Of a DNA stretch of 64,000 nucleotides, positions 48,055 to 56,721 are shown piece by piece. How positions within the stretch are numbered: position 1 is the stretch's first letter; each line of letters begins with the position of its first letter. The notes beneath the pieces were generated by a model, which searched no databases, was not told the DNA's origin, and worked only from the letters and a program-made list of their open reading frames with translations. The stretch is from Devosia sp. RR2S18 (GTDB lineage Bacteria; Pseudomonadota; Alphaproteobacteria; Rhizobiales; Devosiaceae). Location of the stretch: positions 2,628,001 to 2,692,000 of the forward strand of contig NZ_CP126539.1 in NCBI RefSeq assembly GCF_030177755.1, in the 5' to 3' direction. The translations under genes and the position numbers were made by a program.

Positions 48055-48274
48055 GTTGGCCCTGGTGTAACGACGACGGCCCCGACCGGGGGCTGGTCAA
48101 GGCCGTCACTGACTTGCTTAGGAGGCCAGTCAGCTCCTGAAATTCTCCAGCCGTATCTTCGTTGCGCTTTCTACCGGCTTCGCTCCAGGTACGGTGAACG
48201 AGTCCTTTCTAAAGCCTATAGCTCGCCGCTGGTCCTTCTCCGGCACAACTCATTCGACAGATCGCCCATGACCT

Positions 48275-48460
48275 TCAGGCCTCGACCACGGATGCCGGCG
48301 TCACCTGAGAGCGCACATCGGCAATGCTCTCCATGAACGCCTTGCGGATCAGCGGCGCGTGTTCGTCCAGCAGCCGATGATCTGCCTGGTAGTCGGCTTG
48401 CGGGCCATGGATCAGGCGCCCCACGTGAGGCTGTTCAAAAGCGCTGCGGTTGAGAACCAT
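48275..48460 (-). CDS. small hypothetical protein (61 aa)
   Basis: A strong ribosome binding site (GAGGAG, nine bases before the ATG) supports this short gene. The product is soluble and probably helical (LLDEHAPLIRKAFMESIADV in the second half). No family is recognised and nothing nearby suggests a function. Confidence 0.45.
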   Translation of the reverse strand: MVLNRSAFEQPHVGRLIHGPQADYQADHRLLDEHAPLIRKAFMESIADVRSQVTPASVVEA

Positions 48461-48556
48461 CGCTTAACTCTCCTCTTGCGGTTTTCCGGCGGATGGAGGA
48501 TCTCAACGCCAGCGTTCTCGTTGCCCAACCTCAGCGAGACGATTCCCAGGTTCGAT

Positions 48557-48718
48557 ATGCTTACCCGCCGTGAGAAACGCGCTCTCGTAGCCGCGTCTAA
48601 AGCCGCTCTGTTGGTCACAGCGGCGGCTATTCTGTTCACACCCAAGTTCGACATTAAGGGCGGCGCTGATCGGCTGTTCGCCAAATCGCAGCCTGCGGTC
48701 ACGGCCAGGGCTTCATAG
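48557..48718 (+). CDS. small single-pass membrane protein (53 aa)
   Basis: The ATG at 48557 gives a basic N-terminus (MLTRREKRALVAASK), one hydrophobic segment (AALLVTAAAILF) and a short charged tail. The ribosome binding site is weak. It could be a real small membrane protein or a chance frame. Confidence 0.3.
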   Translation: MLTRREKRALVAASKAALLVTAAAILFTPKFDIKGGADRLFAKSQPAVTARAS

Positions 48719-48803
48719 CCCATTGAGCTGATGCTGCGAGAGCCACGCGATTGATGGCGATCCTTCGACGCGATCTGGTGGAATCTCGATGGGAGAACAC
48801 CTT

Positions 48804-49101
48804 ATGAAGTTGCTCACCGCTTCACTGGTTGCGCTATGCCTTGCAACAGCTTCGAGCTCTGCTGCGACCTACACCCTTGAAATTACAAACAAGACTGGCC
48901 GATCAATTTTCAAGGTCTGGGTAGATCCTGGTGAGATCGGAGCGGAGCTTGCGGTAGTAAGCCTGTTTGCAGCAGGCCTGTCACGGTGCCGGACGGCGTT
49001 TGCAGAAGCAGCCTCACCATCAACATGCTCAATGCCGGCCGCGCCAATAATTCGGTCTACTGGTGCAGTGATGAGAGCGTAATCGAAGTTGAGCTTCGGT
49101 G
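48804..49101 (+). pseudogene. small exported protein, frameshifted
   Basis: A signal peptide (MKLLTASLVALCLATASSSA) and TYTLEITNKTGRSIFKVWVD start the gene. Near 48975 the frame must shift to continue PVTVPDGVCRSSLTINMLNA and end in SDESVIEVELR. The second part has cysteines and a beta-rich pattern that fit one secreted domain. No family name can be given. Confidence 0.5.
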
Positions 49102-49134
49102 ATTCTGCACTGCCTCGCCCTTGCAAATCGATCT

Positions 49135-49397
49135 CCTAGAGCACGGCCACACCAGCCGGAGCCAGCGGGCGCGCGGCAAGGAGACGCGGGTCCAGTTGGT
49201 TGCAGGGGGCCCGCTTCTGGTAGGCGGCGTAGAGCGCCGTGCCACCATCGGGCTGAGCGTTGAAGCTCAGGGCTTCGGCAGGCACTCGACCCTGCCCCTT
49301 TGACGTCACCTTCCCCGCCCTTCGTGTCGCGCATCGGGCGCCACTGATCAGCCGGGGCGATGTAATCCGGGTGCTTGGTGTCGATGGCTTCGGTCAT
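49135..49397 (-). pseudogene. phage portal-like (DUF4055) fragment
   Basis: The minus-strand frame begins MTEAIDTKHPDYIAPADQWR and RDTKGGEGDVKG. A second frame then gives FNAQPDGGTALYAAYQKRAP. Both resemble the N-terminus of DUF4055 phage portal-type proteins. The rest is missing. Together with the terminase scrap at 50718 it marks an old prophage. The assignment is from memory of the family. Confidence 0.45.
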
Positions 49398-49504
49398 GGC
49401 TTCGCAGTTCCTTGGCTGGAGGCGCCTATCAAATTTGTCCTGGCGCTGACCCGCTTAATTGTTCTTTGGCGTTTACAAGCAATGTTGCGACGACGCGACT
49501 TGCC

Positions 49505-50707
49505 ATGAAGTGGACTGGCGCCGTGCCTGGTCAGTTCTTTTTCGCCTTGTTGAACCCGATCCTGAGCCTGCTGCTCGCAAGCTTATTCCTTGTGTTGTGG
49601 CTCAGGCGGCGCGACTCGCAATACCTGTTGCTTATGTGCGTCGCATTCCTGTTCAACGGCGCCGCGTTTGCCATGAGTGATTATCTTCATCATCTAGAAG
49701 GACCAGCACTGCGCTACGGCACCAACATAGCGTTCTATGTGGCCATCGTCCTGGCCTGTACTGGATCGCTGATGCGCGCCAAGCTGCGAATACCAACGAT
49801 GGCGCTGGTTTGGCTTAGTGTGCTCACCGCTGTTGCGTTTAGTTGGTACCTTTTGGTGCAACCTTCGACTGAGGCTCGCATCTACGTGATGAGCCTCGCC
49901 TATGCCCTGATCACTGGCCAAACCGCATGGCTTCTCGTCAAATCGAGACCCCGCTCGGAAATTGACTGGCTATTCGTTGGCCTGATTATGCTCATCTTCC
50001 TGTTCGCGATCGTCCGACCACTTGCAGTTTGGCTAAATACCCTAGACCTCAACGAAGGAGGAGATTTCACATCCTCTGAATACTGGGGCACAGTGGTGGC
50101 ATTCACGCCGGTGCTTGCGATAGTCGTGACGCTGACGTTTATCGGCGCGCTTGCCATGCAGGTCATTTCAGAGCTGCGTGGCGAAACACAAAGAGACTAC
50201 CTGACCGGGCTGCTCAATCGCCGTGGTTTCGAAAAGCAATTGCTTTCAGAACTCGCGGCTGCCCGTGCCGGCTCAGTACCAGCAGCGGTAATGATCGCGG
50301 ACATCGACGACTTCAAGAAGATCAACGACACCTTCGGCCATGCCACGGGAGACAAGGTGATTGTCCACGTCGCCCGCATCCTTACCGAGGTAGCCAACGC
50401 TGACGCCATCGGAAGGGCGGGCGGCGAAGAATACGCCTTGTTCTTCCGTCAGCGGCCAAGCGCCGGCCTGTTCCAAACCGCAGAGAACATTCGCGAGCAG
50501 CTGCAATCGGCACGATTGGACGATCTGCCGGACAGCTATCGGCTGACGATCAGCATCGGAATTCACGTCAGGCACCTGGGTGAGAGCCTCGCCGAAATGA
50601 TGTCCAGAGCCGACGCGGCTCTTTACCGAGCCAAAGCTGAGGGCAAGGATCGGACATCTATGTCTCCACACAAGTTCCGCGTGGTTTCTGCCGAACAGAG
50701 CTTCTAG
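49505..50707 (+). CDS. membrane-anchored diguanylate cyclase (GGDEF)
   Basis: This 400-aa protein makes cyclic di-GMP from GTP. The first 230 residues hold about seven membrane helices (LNPILSLLLASLFLVLWL to VVAFTPVLAIVVTLTF). The GGDEF domain follows (DYLTGLLNRRGFEKQLL; IADIDDFKKINDTFGHATGD). The active-site motif is AGGEEYALFF, an allowed GGEEF-like variant, so activity is likely. I chose the ATG at 49505. It lies between two phage gene scraps and may supply the PilZ protein at 59214 with its ligand. Confidence 0.85.
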   Translation: MKWTGAVPGQFFFALLNPILSLLLASLFLVLWLRRRDSQYLLLMCVAFLFNGAAFAMSDYLHHLEGPALRYGTNIAFYVAIVLACTGSLMRAKLRIPTMALVWLSVLTAVAFSWYLLVQPSTEARIYVMSLAYALITGQTAWLLVKSRPRSEIDWLFVGLIMLIFLFAIVRPLAVWLNTLDLNEGGDFTSSEYWGTVVAFTPVLAIVVTLTFIGALAMQVISELRGETQRDYLTGLLNRRGFEKQLLSELAAARAGSVPAAVMIADIDDFKKINDTFGHATGDKVIVHVARILTEVANADAIGRAGGEEYALFFRQRPSAGLFQTAENIREQLQSARLDDLPDSYRLTISIGIHVRHLGESLAEMMSRADAALYRAKAEGKDRTSMSPHKFRVVSAEQSF

Positions 50708-50717
50708 CATCCACTGT

Positions 50718-50907
50718 TTAGGCCCGAAACAGGCGGTAGAACGGCACTGCGCCCTCGGCCATCAGGTGACATGGAACAGCTGTGGTCGCCGAGGATGTAG
50801 CTGCGGTCGTCGACGCCTTCACCGGCCACAACAATGCCGATCTCGTCGGCCTTGTCCTCATGTCCATTGTTGCCGGATGGACCAACTGCGATGACGACGC
50901 GCTGCAT
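50718..50907 (-). pseudogene. phage terminase large subunit fragment
   Basis: The minus-strand frame RVVIAVGPSGNNGHEDKADE, IGIVVAGEGVDDRSYILGDH and SMSPDGRGRSAV resembles the nuclease domain of large terminase subunits. Only this piece remains, and the frame changes near MAEGAVPFYRLF. Up to 51062 the minus strand stays open without a recognisable product. Terminase followed by portal on the same strand is normal phage order. Confidence 0.5.
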
Positions 50908-51192
50908 GGATGGCCTCCCATTTCGGCAATGGCAGTGAAAGCCTCAGCGACTTCTAATTCGGCATCAGTGCAGATGATCATGGCCGCCTCTTGCCCTGAC
51001 GAGGTGTGGAATTCAGGGCGACAATCGATAGCATCGCAGGGGACTGCAGCTGACACAGCCACCCGCGCCCCCGATCGAGGTTCTCTGCTGCTCTCGACAA
51101 GGTGAATACTGCCACCAGGTTTTGTCTGAACGACCCTCCCCTCTTCGACATTGCTCAGTCCTGCGGTGGGTGGACCGACGAGGAGCTAAGAA

Positions 51193-51690
51193 ATGAAGAA
51201 GATCATTGCCGGCGCTTGCGCTGCAATCATGGCTGTCACGAGCTTCGGAGCGGCAGCGGCGCCAGCATCGGCGGGGCAGTTACAGATTACAACAGGCGCG
51301 CAGTTCATCAACGTTCAGTCATGGGGCACCCCAAAGGGCGGATGGGAACGGGACCGCGGCTGGAATGCTCGCGATCGGTTTGAGCGACGCCGCGACGGTT
51401 GGTACTTCAATGGTCATCGTGGCAGTCGTGATCGCCACCGTGGTTATCAGCGCTACAATGGTTTCTGGTTCCCCCCAGAGGCGTTCGCCGGCGCCATCAT
51501 TGGCGGCATTATCGGCGGTGTGATTACCAACCAAGCGCCTCGCCATGGGAACAGCTATGGCGCGGTGCGCATCACCCGAGAGCACCTGGTCTGGTGCGAG
51601 AACCGCTTCCGGTCCTACCGGGCTTCGGACAACACGTTCCAGCCCTATAACGGGCCCCGCCAGCAGTGCATCTCTCCCTATCTGCGCTAA
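51193..51690 (+). CDS. BA14K family protein
   Basis: This 165-aa exported protein has a signal peptide (MKKIIAGACAAIMAVTSFGA), a basic Arg/Gly/Tyr-rich middle (RDRHRGYQRYNGFWF) and a glycine-rich hydrophobic helix (AGAIIGGIIGGVITN). The C-terminal BA14K signature HLVWCENRFRSYRASDNTFQ with the final PYNGPRQQCISPY is also present. BA14K is an immunoreactive, lectin-like protein family of Brucella and relatives, largely confined to Hyphomicrobiales. AGGAG lies in the GACGAGGAGCTAAG stretch before the ATG. A terminator follows. Confidence 0.85.
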   Translation: MKKIIAGACAAIMAVTSFGAAAAPASAGQLQITTGAQFINVQSWGTPKGGWERDRGWNARDRFERRRDGWYFNGHRGSRDRHRGYQRYNGFWFPPEAFAGAIIGGIIGGVITNQAPRHGNSYGAVRITREHLVWCENRFRSYRASDNTFQPYNGPRQQCISPYLR

Positions 51691-51712
51691 CAATTACAGG
51701 CAATGACGCGCA

Positions 51713-51738
51713 AAGGGCGGTTCTTCGGAGCCGCCCTT
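51713..51738 (+). terminator. terminator after BA14K gene
   Basis: AAGGGCGG and CCGCCCTT form an eight-base stem with a ten-base loop, followed by CTCCTT, 22 bases after the stop. Confidence 0.6.
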
Positions 51739-51978
51739 CTCCTTGGCGACAAAGAAAAGGCGCTACGACCGATTATGGGAGCGCCTTAGGTTCTCTCGGG
51801 AGGAGAGAGGGAGGATCGCTAACAATTTGCGCCTGCGGTATTAACGAGGGCTTAACGGTCATTTGGACGTGCAACAGACTTTGGGGACACCGACGGTGTC
51901 CCATCTACCCCGAGCCTGATCGGTGATCCAAGGCCCCGCCAGATGGCTCGAATGCCACTGGTGTACAGAAACGGAAAC

Positions 51979-52103
51979 CTAAGGTCGCCTCTTGGTGTCG
52001 ATGATCTCGACTGGTCCGTCAGGAGTAACGTCATCGAACATGCCGACGACGAGCCTGCCCGTGAAAACTGCGCCGGTGTCGAGGTTCGTTCGACCCTTTA
52101 ACC
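51979..52103 (-). pseudogene. serine/threonine protein phosphatase C-terminal fragment
   Basis: The minus-strand frame RTNLDTGAVFTGRLVVGMFD and TPDGPVEIIDTKRRP looks like the C-terminal end of a PPP-family metallophosphoesterase (NLDTGAV... motif). The frame loses similarity at about 52104, exactly where a repeat block begins, so the gene was cut by an insertion. Upstream a near-perfect palindrome GGGACACCG-A-CGGTGTCCC stands at 51884-51902. Confidence 0.5.
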
Positions 52104-52148
52104 CATAGAGGCGGTTGTTCGACATCAGGTTTGTCGCACATCCCCCCG
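52104..52148. repeat. mobile-element-end repeat block
   Basis: The text CATAGAG followed by GCGGTTGTTCGACATCAGGT and TTGTCGCACATCCCCCCG also occurs, split in two, at 57183-57240, and its first 28 bases recur at 55879-55908. It marks the break point of the phosphatase fragment. Confidence 0.65.
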
Positions 52149-52684
52149 TCAGGGGCCGTTGTCCGGCAGAAGGTTTCATCGCCCGGTGCGGGGCTTTGGC
52201 GCACGCCAGGAGAGGCAGGATTTCCACTGGCGCATTTCGGCTAGGCCCGTTTGTTTGCCTATGGCCGCATGGTTGCCTTTCCCGAGTGCAACCCGAAGCA
52301 CTCGAACCAGCACAGTCCAAGCCCCAAAGCGCATGATGGTTTGGCACCCGCTCGACCTCTTGCTCTCGCGGCATCAGCCAGGCCAGTAAAGCTGAGACTT
52401 TGATTCCGGTGTTGGAGCCAACCTGTTGAAACATCGGTCGAATAGCCGAGCTTCCCGGTCCTCACATGCGCTGACCGCAAGAGCGAAAGTTCCCGATGTC
52501 CGCACGCCGTTGCTACTGGCACTCGACGGACCTGGACTGAAGTGGAGTGGAAAAGCCGAAGGAGTTATGGCCAAGAGATATTGCGGCCATGGACTAAATC
52601 GCCAAACATGGTGTGGTTGTTTGCCCCCCCGCGATTGCGCTCGACGCCGCTCCTGATCATGTCTCGCGTGCGGACTTCGCCAAC
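52149..52684. other. relic stretch without gene
   Basis: I see no convincing gene. Open frames overlap on both strands and have no ribosome binding sites. GGGGCCGTTGTCCGGCAG at 52153-52170 continues the repeat block. Confidence 0.35.
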
Positions 52685-53212
52685 TCACTCTTTGGGAGGC
52701 CCCCAGGACGCCGGTGATTTCGGCATCCGGCCTTCGGGGTCAAGGATCTCAAGCCTGGGTTGGCCTGGGCGGTTCCAACGCCAAAGTGCGACGCAGGTGC
52801 CGCCCGGCGACATGTAAGACGGATAGACGACGCCATCGGCGCCGGCATCAACCAGTCTTTGATATGCAGTGTGAGTGGCAGGAACGATGCCGCTGTCGAG
52901 ATCGGAGCGCCATTCGATCTGATGAATGCTCTCCTCTAAGCCAAACTGTCGCAAGACTGTGGCAACGGTCAAATCAGGGAGGTATGCGCCAGTCAGGTGC
53001 AACTGGGCGATCAGAGCTGAATGCTGTACGAAGCCCTGATTGTACTCCGCCCAGGCCGTTGAAAGCTCACGAGCCGCGTAGATGGTCGGAACGCCCAGCG
53101 GATTCCATCGGCCGCCGAACCGAGCAGCCCCCTCCCCCGACAAGGGTTGATATGACCACCGGGGGACATAGGCCCGCCACAATATGATCGGTGGCGCTGG
53201 GCCTTCAGGCAT
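52685..53212 (-). CDS. RES-domain toxin (NAD+ phosphorylase type)
   Basis: This 175-aa toxin has the RES pattern: LWRAYVPRWSYQPLSGEGAA, RFGGRWNPLGVPTIYAAREL, then STAWAEYNQ. Arg and Tyr in these segments are the likely active-site residues. RES toxins such as MbcT degrade cellular NAD+. I chose the ATG at 53212 (MPEGPAPPIILWRA), which overlaps the antitoxin gene by eight bases. Length is usual for the family. Confidence 0.88.
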   Translation of the reverse strand: MPEGPAPPIILWRAYVPRWSYQPLSGEGAARFGGRWNPLGVPTIYAARELSTAWAEYNQGFVQHSALIAQLHLTGAYLPDLTVATVLRQFGLEESIHQIEWRSDLDSGIVPATHTAYQRLVDAGADGVVYPSYMSPGGTCVALWRWNRPGQPRLEILDPEGRMPKSPASWGPPKE

Positions 53213-53603
53213 AAACGCCCGAACGAACAGCCTCGAGATAGGCCAGAACGCGATCGCTCTTCCCCTCTCCAACGAGATCATAGGCGGTCTTGCCAGCCCA
53301 TCCCGGGATGGGCTGATGTTTAAACCAGATCACCGCGCGGTTTTCATCGCCGGCCATCTCCGCAGCCATGGCCAGAATTCGGACAATTGGGCTGAGGGCC
53401 GCATCGACCTTCCGACTGGCAGACTTGGCCGCCAGGGTATTGCGAGCGATCCCAATTAGCCTCGCGAGTTCGGACTGGTGGAGCCCGAGCTGCTCGGAGA
53501 GCCGGTGCGCCGAAAGGAACGGCGAATTACCATCGCCGAAGCGTGTGGCACCAATTTCAAGACCCTGGGATTGCATAGCACATTCCGATCGCGCATTGGT
53601 CAT
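53205..53603 (-). CDS. Xre/MbcA/ParS-type antitoxin
   Basis: This 132-aa antitoxin has an Xre-like helix-turn-helix (LSEQLGLHQSELARLIGIAR) and the C-terminal toxin-binding DUF2384 segment (PIPGWAGKTAYDLVGEGKSD, followed by RVLAYLEAVRSGVYA). It is encoded before the RES toxin and should block its active site and repress the pair. The start could be 53603 or 53576; neither has a strong ribosome binding site. Confidence 0.85.
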   Translation of the reverse strand: MTNARSECAMQSQGLEIGATRFGDGNSPFLSAHRLSEQLGLHQSELARLIGIARNTLAAKSASRKVDAALSPIVRILAMAAEMAGDENRAVIWFKHQPIPGWAGKTAYDLVGEGKSDRVLAYLEAVRSGVYA

Positions 53604-53826
53604 CTCCCGGTCAATATGGGCGCAAACTCTGCCCACTTCAAGACGGTGTCCAGCCGCCCCCGCGCTAGTCGGTCTCGCCAATGACCGCGGGCTGCCGGCA
53701 CCCTCGGCACCATACCGCCCGATAAAACCCTTCCCTCGAAACGACTATTTGCCTCTGGCAGTTCTGTTCGCCGATGGCGTTTTTACGGGGGAAGTTCCCG
53801 TCCCAAACAACCCAGACGGCATCGGT

Positions 53827-54210
53827 CTATTCCTCTTCCTCGTCCTCAGGAAGGTAGAGACCGAACAGCAGGCCGAACTTGGCCAGGACTTCATCCATGA
53901 TGTAATCCGGCACCTTCTCTCCGGTCGGCGTGCCTCCCCTCTTGCGCCAATCAAGTGCCTTGATTTGATCGACCTGGATGGTGCCGGTAATGGATGTGCC
54001 GGCGCCGGTCAGATTGACCCCGACGCCGAGAGCCTTCGACTTGTTGCCCACCGTAGTGATCGGCGCGAAGAACGGCATCCCGGATGCTTTGTTGAACTTC
54101 CCGACAGACACCACCAGAGCGTAGTGTTTGCCGGCCTGTTCACTGCCGGCGGATGGTGACAGGTTCAGGTGATAAATGTCGCCGGGATGAGGGTACTGCG
54201 GCGTTACCAA
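53827..54210 (-). CDS. PemK/MazF-type endoribonuclease toxin
   Basis: This 127-aa toxin has the MazF/PemK fold features: PQYPHPGDIYHLNLSPSAGS, QAGKHYALVVS, FFAPITT and the late TGTIQVDQIKALDWR segment. It cleaves mRNA in free form. The start overlaps the antitoxin gene by seven bases. An acidic C-terminus (PEDEEEE) is a little unusual. Confidence 0.88.
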   Translation of the reverse strand: MVTPQYPHPGDIYHLNLSPSAGSEQAGKHYALVVSVGKFNKASGMPFFAPITTVGNKSKALGVGVNLTGAGTSITGTIQVDQIKALDWRKRGGTPTGEKVPDYIMDEVLAKFGLLFGLYLPEDEEEE

Positions 54211-54572
54211 ATCTCACGCCCCACGGGGGGAGCGTCGATCCAGGCTTGCTCTTCCTCGGACCGAGGCGAGCTGAAGTCACATTCGGCAAGGAGATGGTCC
54301 AAGGTATACGCCGGTCGACGAAGCCGGCGCTTTGGGCCAGTCGGTTGAACCGCCTCAACGATCAGCCGAGAGCCTTCCACGGAAACTGTCATTTCCGTTC
54401 CTTCGGTCAGGTCAAGTGCATGACGGGCCGGCGCCGGCACCGTCATTATCAGCGACCCGCCTGCTTTTTTCAGAGTTGTGTGGGTAAGCACCCGCTTGGG
54501 GGCTTCAGTGCCAATGCGCCGCCTCTCCTCTAGCATGGACTTGCCGCCCTTGGCCGCGCCCCTCTCAATCAT
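54204..54572 (-). CDS. PemI/ChpS-type AbrB-fold antitoxin
   Basis: The AbrB/SpoVT-like domain reads THTTLKKAGGSLIMTVPAPA and TEGTEMTVSVEGSRLIVEAV. The C-terminal tail (YTLDHLLAECDFSSPRSEEE) should wrap the toxin. I chose the ATG at 54572 because AGGAAGG stands seven bases before it. This gives 122 aa, longer at the N-terminus than most ChpS proteins; starts at 54536 or a GTG at 54491 are alternatives. Confidence 0.82.
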   Translation of the reverse strand: MIERGAAKGGKSMLEERRRIGTEAPKRVLTHTTLKKAGGSLIMTVPAPARHALDLTEGTEMTVSVEGSRLIVEAVQPTGPKRRLRRPAYTLDHLLAECDFSSPRSEEEQAWIDAPPVGREIW

Positions 54573-54686
54573 TCCCTTGCCTTCCTCGGACCCTTGAACC
54601 CACGATCTATGCCACCAGGCTTTCGCGGGGCCCTTCTACTCGAAGGTCATCAGCCTTGCCGCGTAACCTTCGATGTCGGACTATAT

Positions 54687-54957
54687 CTAACATTGTCGCT
54701 TCATTTTTTCAAGGATGCGCCTGACTGGCCGTTTCCATCTTCCCTGGAACTTCTCGGCTACCCGCTTACCTCTGTTCCGGGGCAGCAGGTCTTCGAGTTG
54801 GTGGCTGGGATGGTCGGCGATACGATACAAAACGTCGGCGAACCAGGCCTGCCGATCAACATCGTTGAGCTTGGCGGTTACGATGAGGCTCTACATGAAA
54901 GCAGTCCGCTGCCCGCTACGATCGGAGCCGGCGAACAACGGCCGTTGCGCCGGGGAT
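54687..54957 (-). pseudogene. IS66 transposase C-terminal fragment
   Basis: The minus-strand frame RPLFAGSDRSGQRTAFM, a stop, then SLIVTAKLNDVDRQAWFADV and LYRIADHPSHQLEDLLPRN is the conserved C-terminal region of IS66 TnpC. The in-frame stop and missing front show that it is dead. It is clearly different in sequence from the IS66 element at 61812. Confidence 0.75.
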
Positions 54958-54983
54958 TGTCCGACAAGGCTTCTTGTCGGACA
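54958..54983. repeat. perfect 11-bp inverted repeat
   Basis: TGTCCGACAAG and CTTGTCGGACA enclose GCTT directly beside the IS66 fragment. It is related to the TGTTCGACA blocks found elsewhere and may be a mobile-element end. Confidence 0.6.
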
Positions 54984-55528
54984 TTCAGCCACTTGCATGG
55001 GGAGCGGCCGCGCTCGCACCCGGACGGCTGAATGGCCAGCTCCCTTTCATGCAAGAAGTGAACGCGCCAGCATAAGTGGCGTGGTTGAGACAGTGCTCAC
55101 CAGACCAGGCCTTGGACGTCCACCGTGGACGCATTCAGCATCTCGCGCGCCTTGCCGGCATGGCGAATTATGACCCGGACGCGCTACCATCCCGGATAGT
55201 TCACAACACTCGGCAGTGCTCTGCACTCCCAATGACTTCAGCGTAGCCGCTATCCAGATGTTTCCGTAAGAGGTTTGTCCTGAGTACGGGGCGCGGCAGA
55301 CCATTGCGGGCAGTGGCGGCCTCCTCAACCAACCGGGATGGTGCGGGGCCTTTGCGGCTCTCAGATGGACGTGGGTGATGGAATTGGCCTAACGCCAACT
55401 TCTCTTACCGCCGCCCACTTTTGCGGCGGTTCCGGGCGGAACAACCAACTTCTGCTTTACCACACGGCCACGCTGAAGTTGAACGGCAGCCGCAACCATC
55501 CTTACCTGCGAAAAAGGAGCGTTGTGCG
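54984..55528. other. stretch without recognised gene
   Basis: No convincing gene is visible. Several short frames on both strands lack ribosome binding sites and recognisable motifs. Confidence 0.35.
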
Positions 55529-55828
55529 ATGCAGAGAAGATCTTCCTTGCTACCCGTGATTAGTGCTGCCGCTTTTGGCTTCGTGGGGGCCTATGGCCTT
55601 CTTGCTCCTGATCATGGGCAATCAGCAATGCAGGCGGTGCTTGGCAGCTTCGGCGCGGCGGGCTGCACCATTAAGGGCAATGTGAGCATCAGTGGCGGCG
55701 AACGGATCTACCACACGCCGGGCCAGCGATATTATGCAGAAACGGTGATCCGGCCCGAATATGGCGAGAAATATTTCTGCTCGGAACAGGAAGCACGCGC
55801 TGCAGGTTGGCGTCGAGCCGGCTTCTAA
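55529..55828 (+). CDS. small exported protein with sunset-like domain (99 aa)
   Basis: The ATG at 55529 is preceded by AAAAAGGAGC. A hydrophobic N-terminus (SLLPVISAAAFGFVGAYGLL) acts as signal or anchor. The C-terminal domain CTIKGNVSISGGERIYHTPG, QRYYAETVIRPEYGEKYFCS and EQEARAAGWRRAGF matches the short 'sunset' domain seen at the end of nuclease-like and small exported proteins. Two cysteines at the domain ends are typical. Function unknown. Confidence 0.65.
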   Translation: MQRRSSLLPVISAAAFGFVGAYGLLAPDHGQSAMQAVLGSFGAAGCTIKGNVSISGGERIYHTPGQRYYAETVIRPEYGEKYFCSEQEARAAGWRRAGF

Positions 55829-55878
55829 CGAGCACGGGGCATGTTTGGCCACACGAAAGCAGCGCTATCCCATGAGCC

Positions 55879-55908
55879 ACATAGAAGCGGTTGTTCGACA
55901 TCAGGTTT
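55879..55908. repeat. mobile-element-end repeat block
   Basis: CATAGAAGCGGTTGTTCGAC followed by ATCAGGTTT repeats the first part of the block at 52104 with one difference. No transposase is next to it. Confidence 0.6.
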
Positions 55909-56053
55909 CATCGGCATTTGCGGGTAGACCAGGGTGTGTTCACCGCCGCACCCCCCACCTATCTGGTGTGCAAGGCCGCCCTCGCTCGAGAGGTTGGCCC
56001 TCGAGGTCAGGTCGAACGGAATGGGAGTCGAGACGGCGAACCAGTGGATGTGG

Positions 56054-56452
56054 TCACACCCAGTTCTCGCTACGCAGGCCCGGCATGCGGGAGAATTCCC
56101 GCATGTTGTTGGTTACCAGGATCAGGCCTTCTGACCGGGCATGCCCACCGATCTGCATGTCGTGCGGTCTGCAAGGCGTGCCGGCTCGCTCCAGCTCGGC
56201 GCGGATCTGTCCGTAGTGGCTGGCCGCCTTCTCCGCAAAGGAGAGTACCTCAAGCCGACCGGCGAAATGATCAATGGCAACAAGGTTCTCAGCACGGCGC
56301 ATGGACTTTTCTGCACCATAATGGAGTTCACCCAAGGTGATGCTGGAGATGCACAATTGCTCCGCCAATGCATTAAACTTTTCCCGAAGAGCAGGCGGAT
56401 AGGTCTTCATCACATAGATGCAGATGTTGGTATCGAGCATGTAGGTAAGCAT
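56054..56452 (-). CDS. vapC: VapC-type PIN-domain ribonuclease toxin
   Basis: This 132-aa PIN toxin has acidic residues Asp7 (MLDTN), Glu42 (GELHYG) and Asp98 (PHDMQIGGHA), plus ILVTNNMREFSRMPGL, all typical of VapC. Its start shares one base with the vapB stop (TGATG). GTPCRPHD replaces the more common GTPIGPYD, which should not affect metal binding. Confidence 0.9.
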   Translation of the reverse strand: MLTYMLDTNICIYVMKTYPPALREKFNALAEQLCISSITLGELHYGAEKSMRRAENLVAIDHFAGRLEVLSFAEKAASHYGQIRAELERAGTPCRPHDMQIGGHARSEGLILVTNNMREFSRMPGLRSENWV

Positions 56453-56685
56453 CAGAAAGCCTCACGTTCTTCTGCCGCAGGTTGCTCGCGCTCACTTAGA
56501 AAATCTCCGCTGACCCGAGGGCCGAGCTCGAACAGGTCGTCCCAGCGTTGCCCCTGTGGCACGATCAAGCGGCTTCTGCCGACTTTGAGAACATCGACCT
56601 GATGGACATGGCCCGGGAAAGCCACGGCCTTTGGCAGCCGGACCGCCTGACTGCGATTGCTCATGAAGATGGTGGACTTGGTCAT
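56452..56685 (-). CDS. vapB: VapB-type AbrB-fold antitoxin
   Basis: This 77-aa antitoxin has the VapB pattern STIFMSNRSQAVRLPKAVAF, VDVLKVGRSRLIVPQG and a tail that should bind VapC (RVSGDFLSEREQPA). It starts seven bases after a strong dyad at 56693-56721 that is the probable autoregulatory site. Confidence 0.9.
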   Translation of the reverse strand: MTKSTIFMSNRSQAVRLPKAVAFPGHVHQVDVLKVGRSRLIVPQGQRWDDLFELGPRVSGDFLSEREQPAAEEREAF

Positions 56686-56692
56686 CGCAACC

Positions 56693-56721
56693 CCATGTAT
56701 ATCCTCTCGGGATATACATGG
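56693..56721. promoter_or_regulatory. VapBC operator candidate
   Basis: CCATGTATATCC and GGATATACATGG are perfect 12-base inverse arms around TCTCG, just upstream of vapB. GTATATCC-type dyads are usual for VapB binding. Confidence 0.75.

Noticed and set aside
49412..49504. Longer start of the diguanylate cyclase
   Set aside because: The added 31 residues are not membrane-like, and the frame enters the phage relic. The ATG at 49505 begins the first membrane segment properly.
51884..51902. Palindrome GGGACACCG-A-CGGTGTCCC
   Set aside because: It is near-perfect but lies between relics with no start codon or T-run nearby. No role can be supported.
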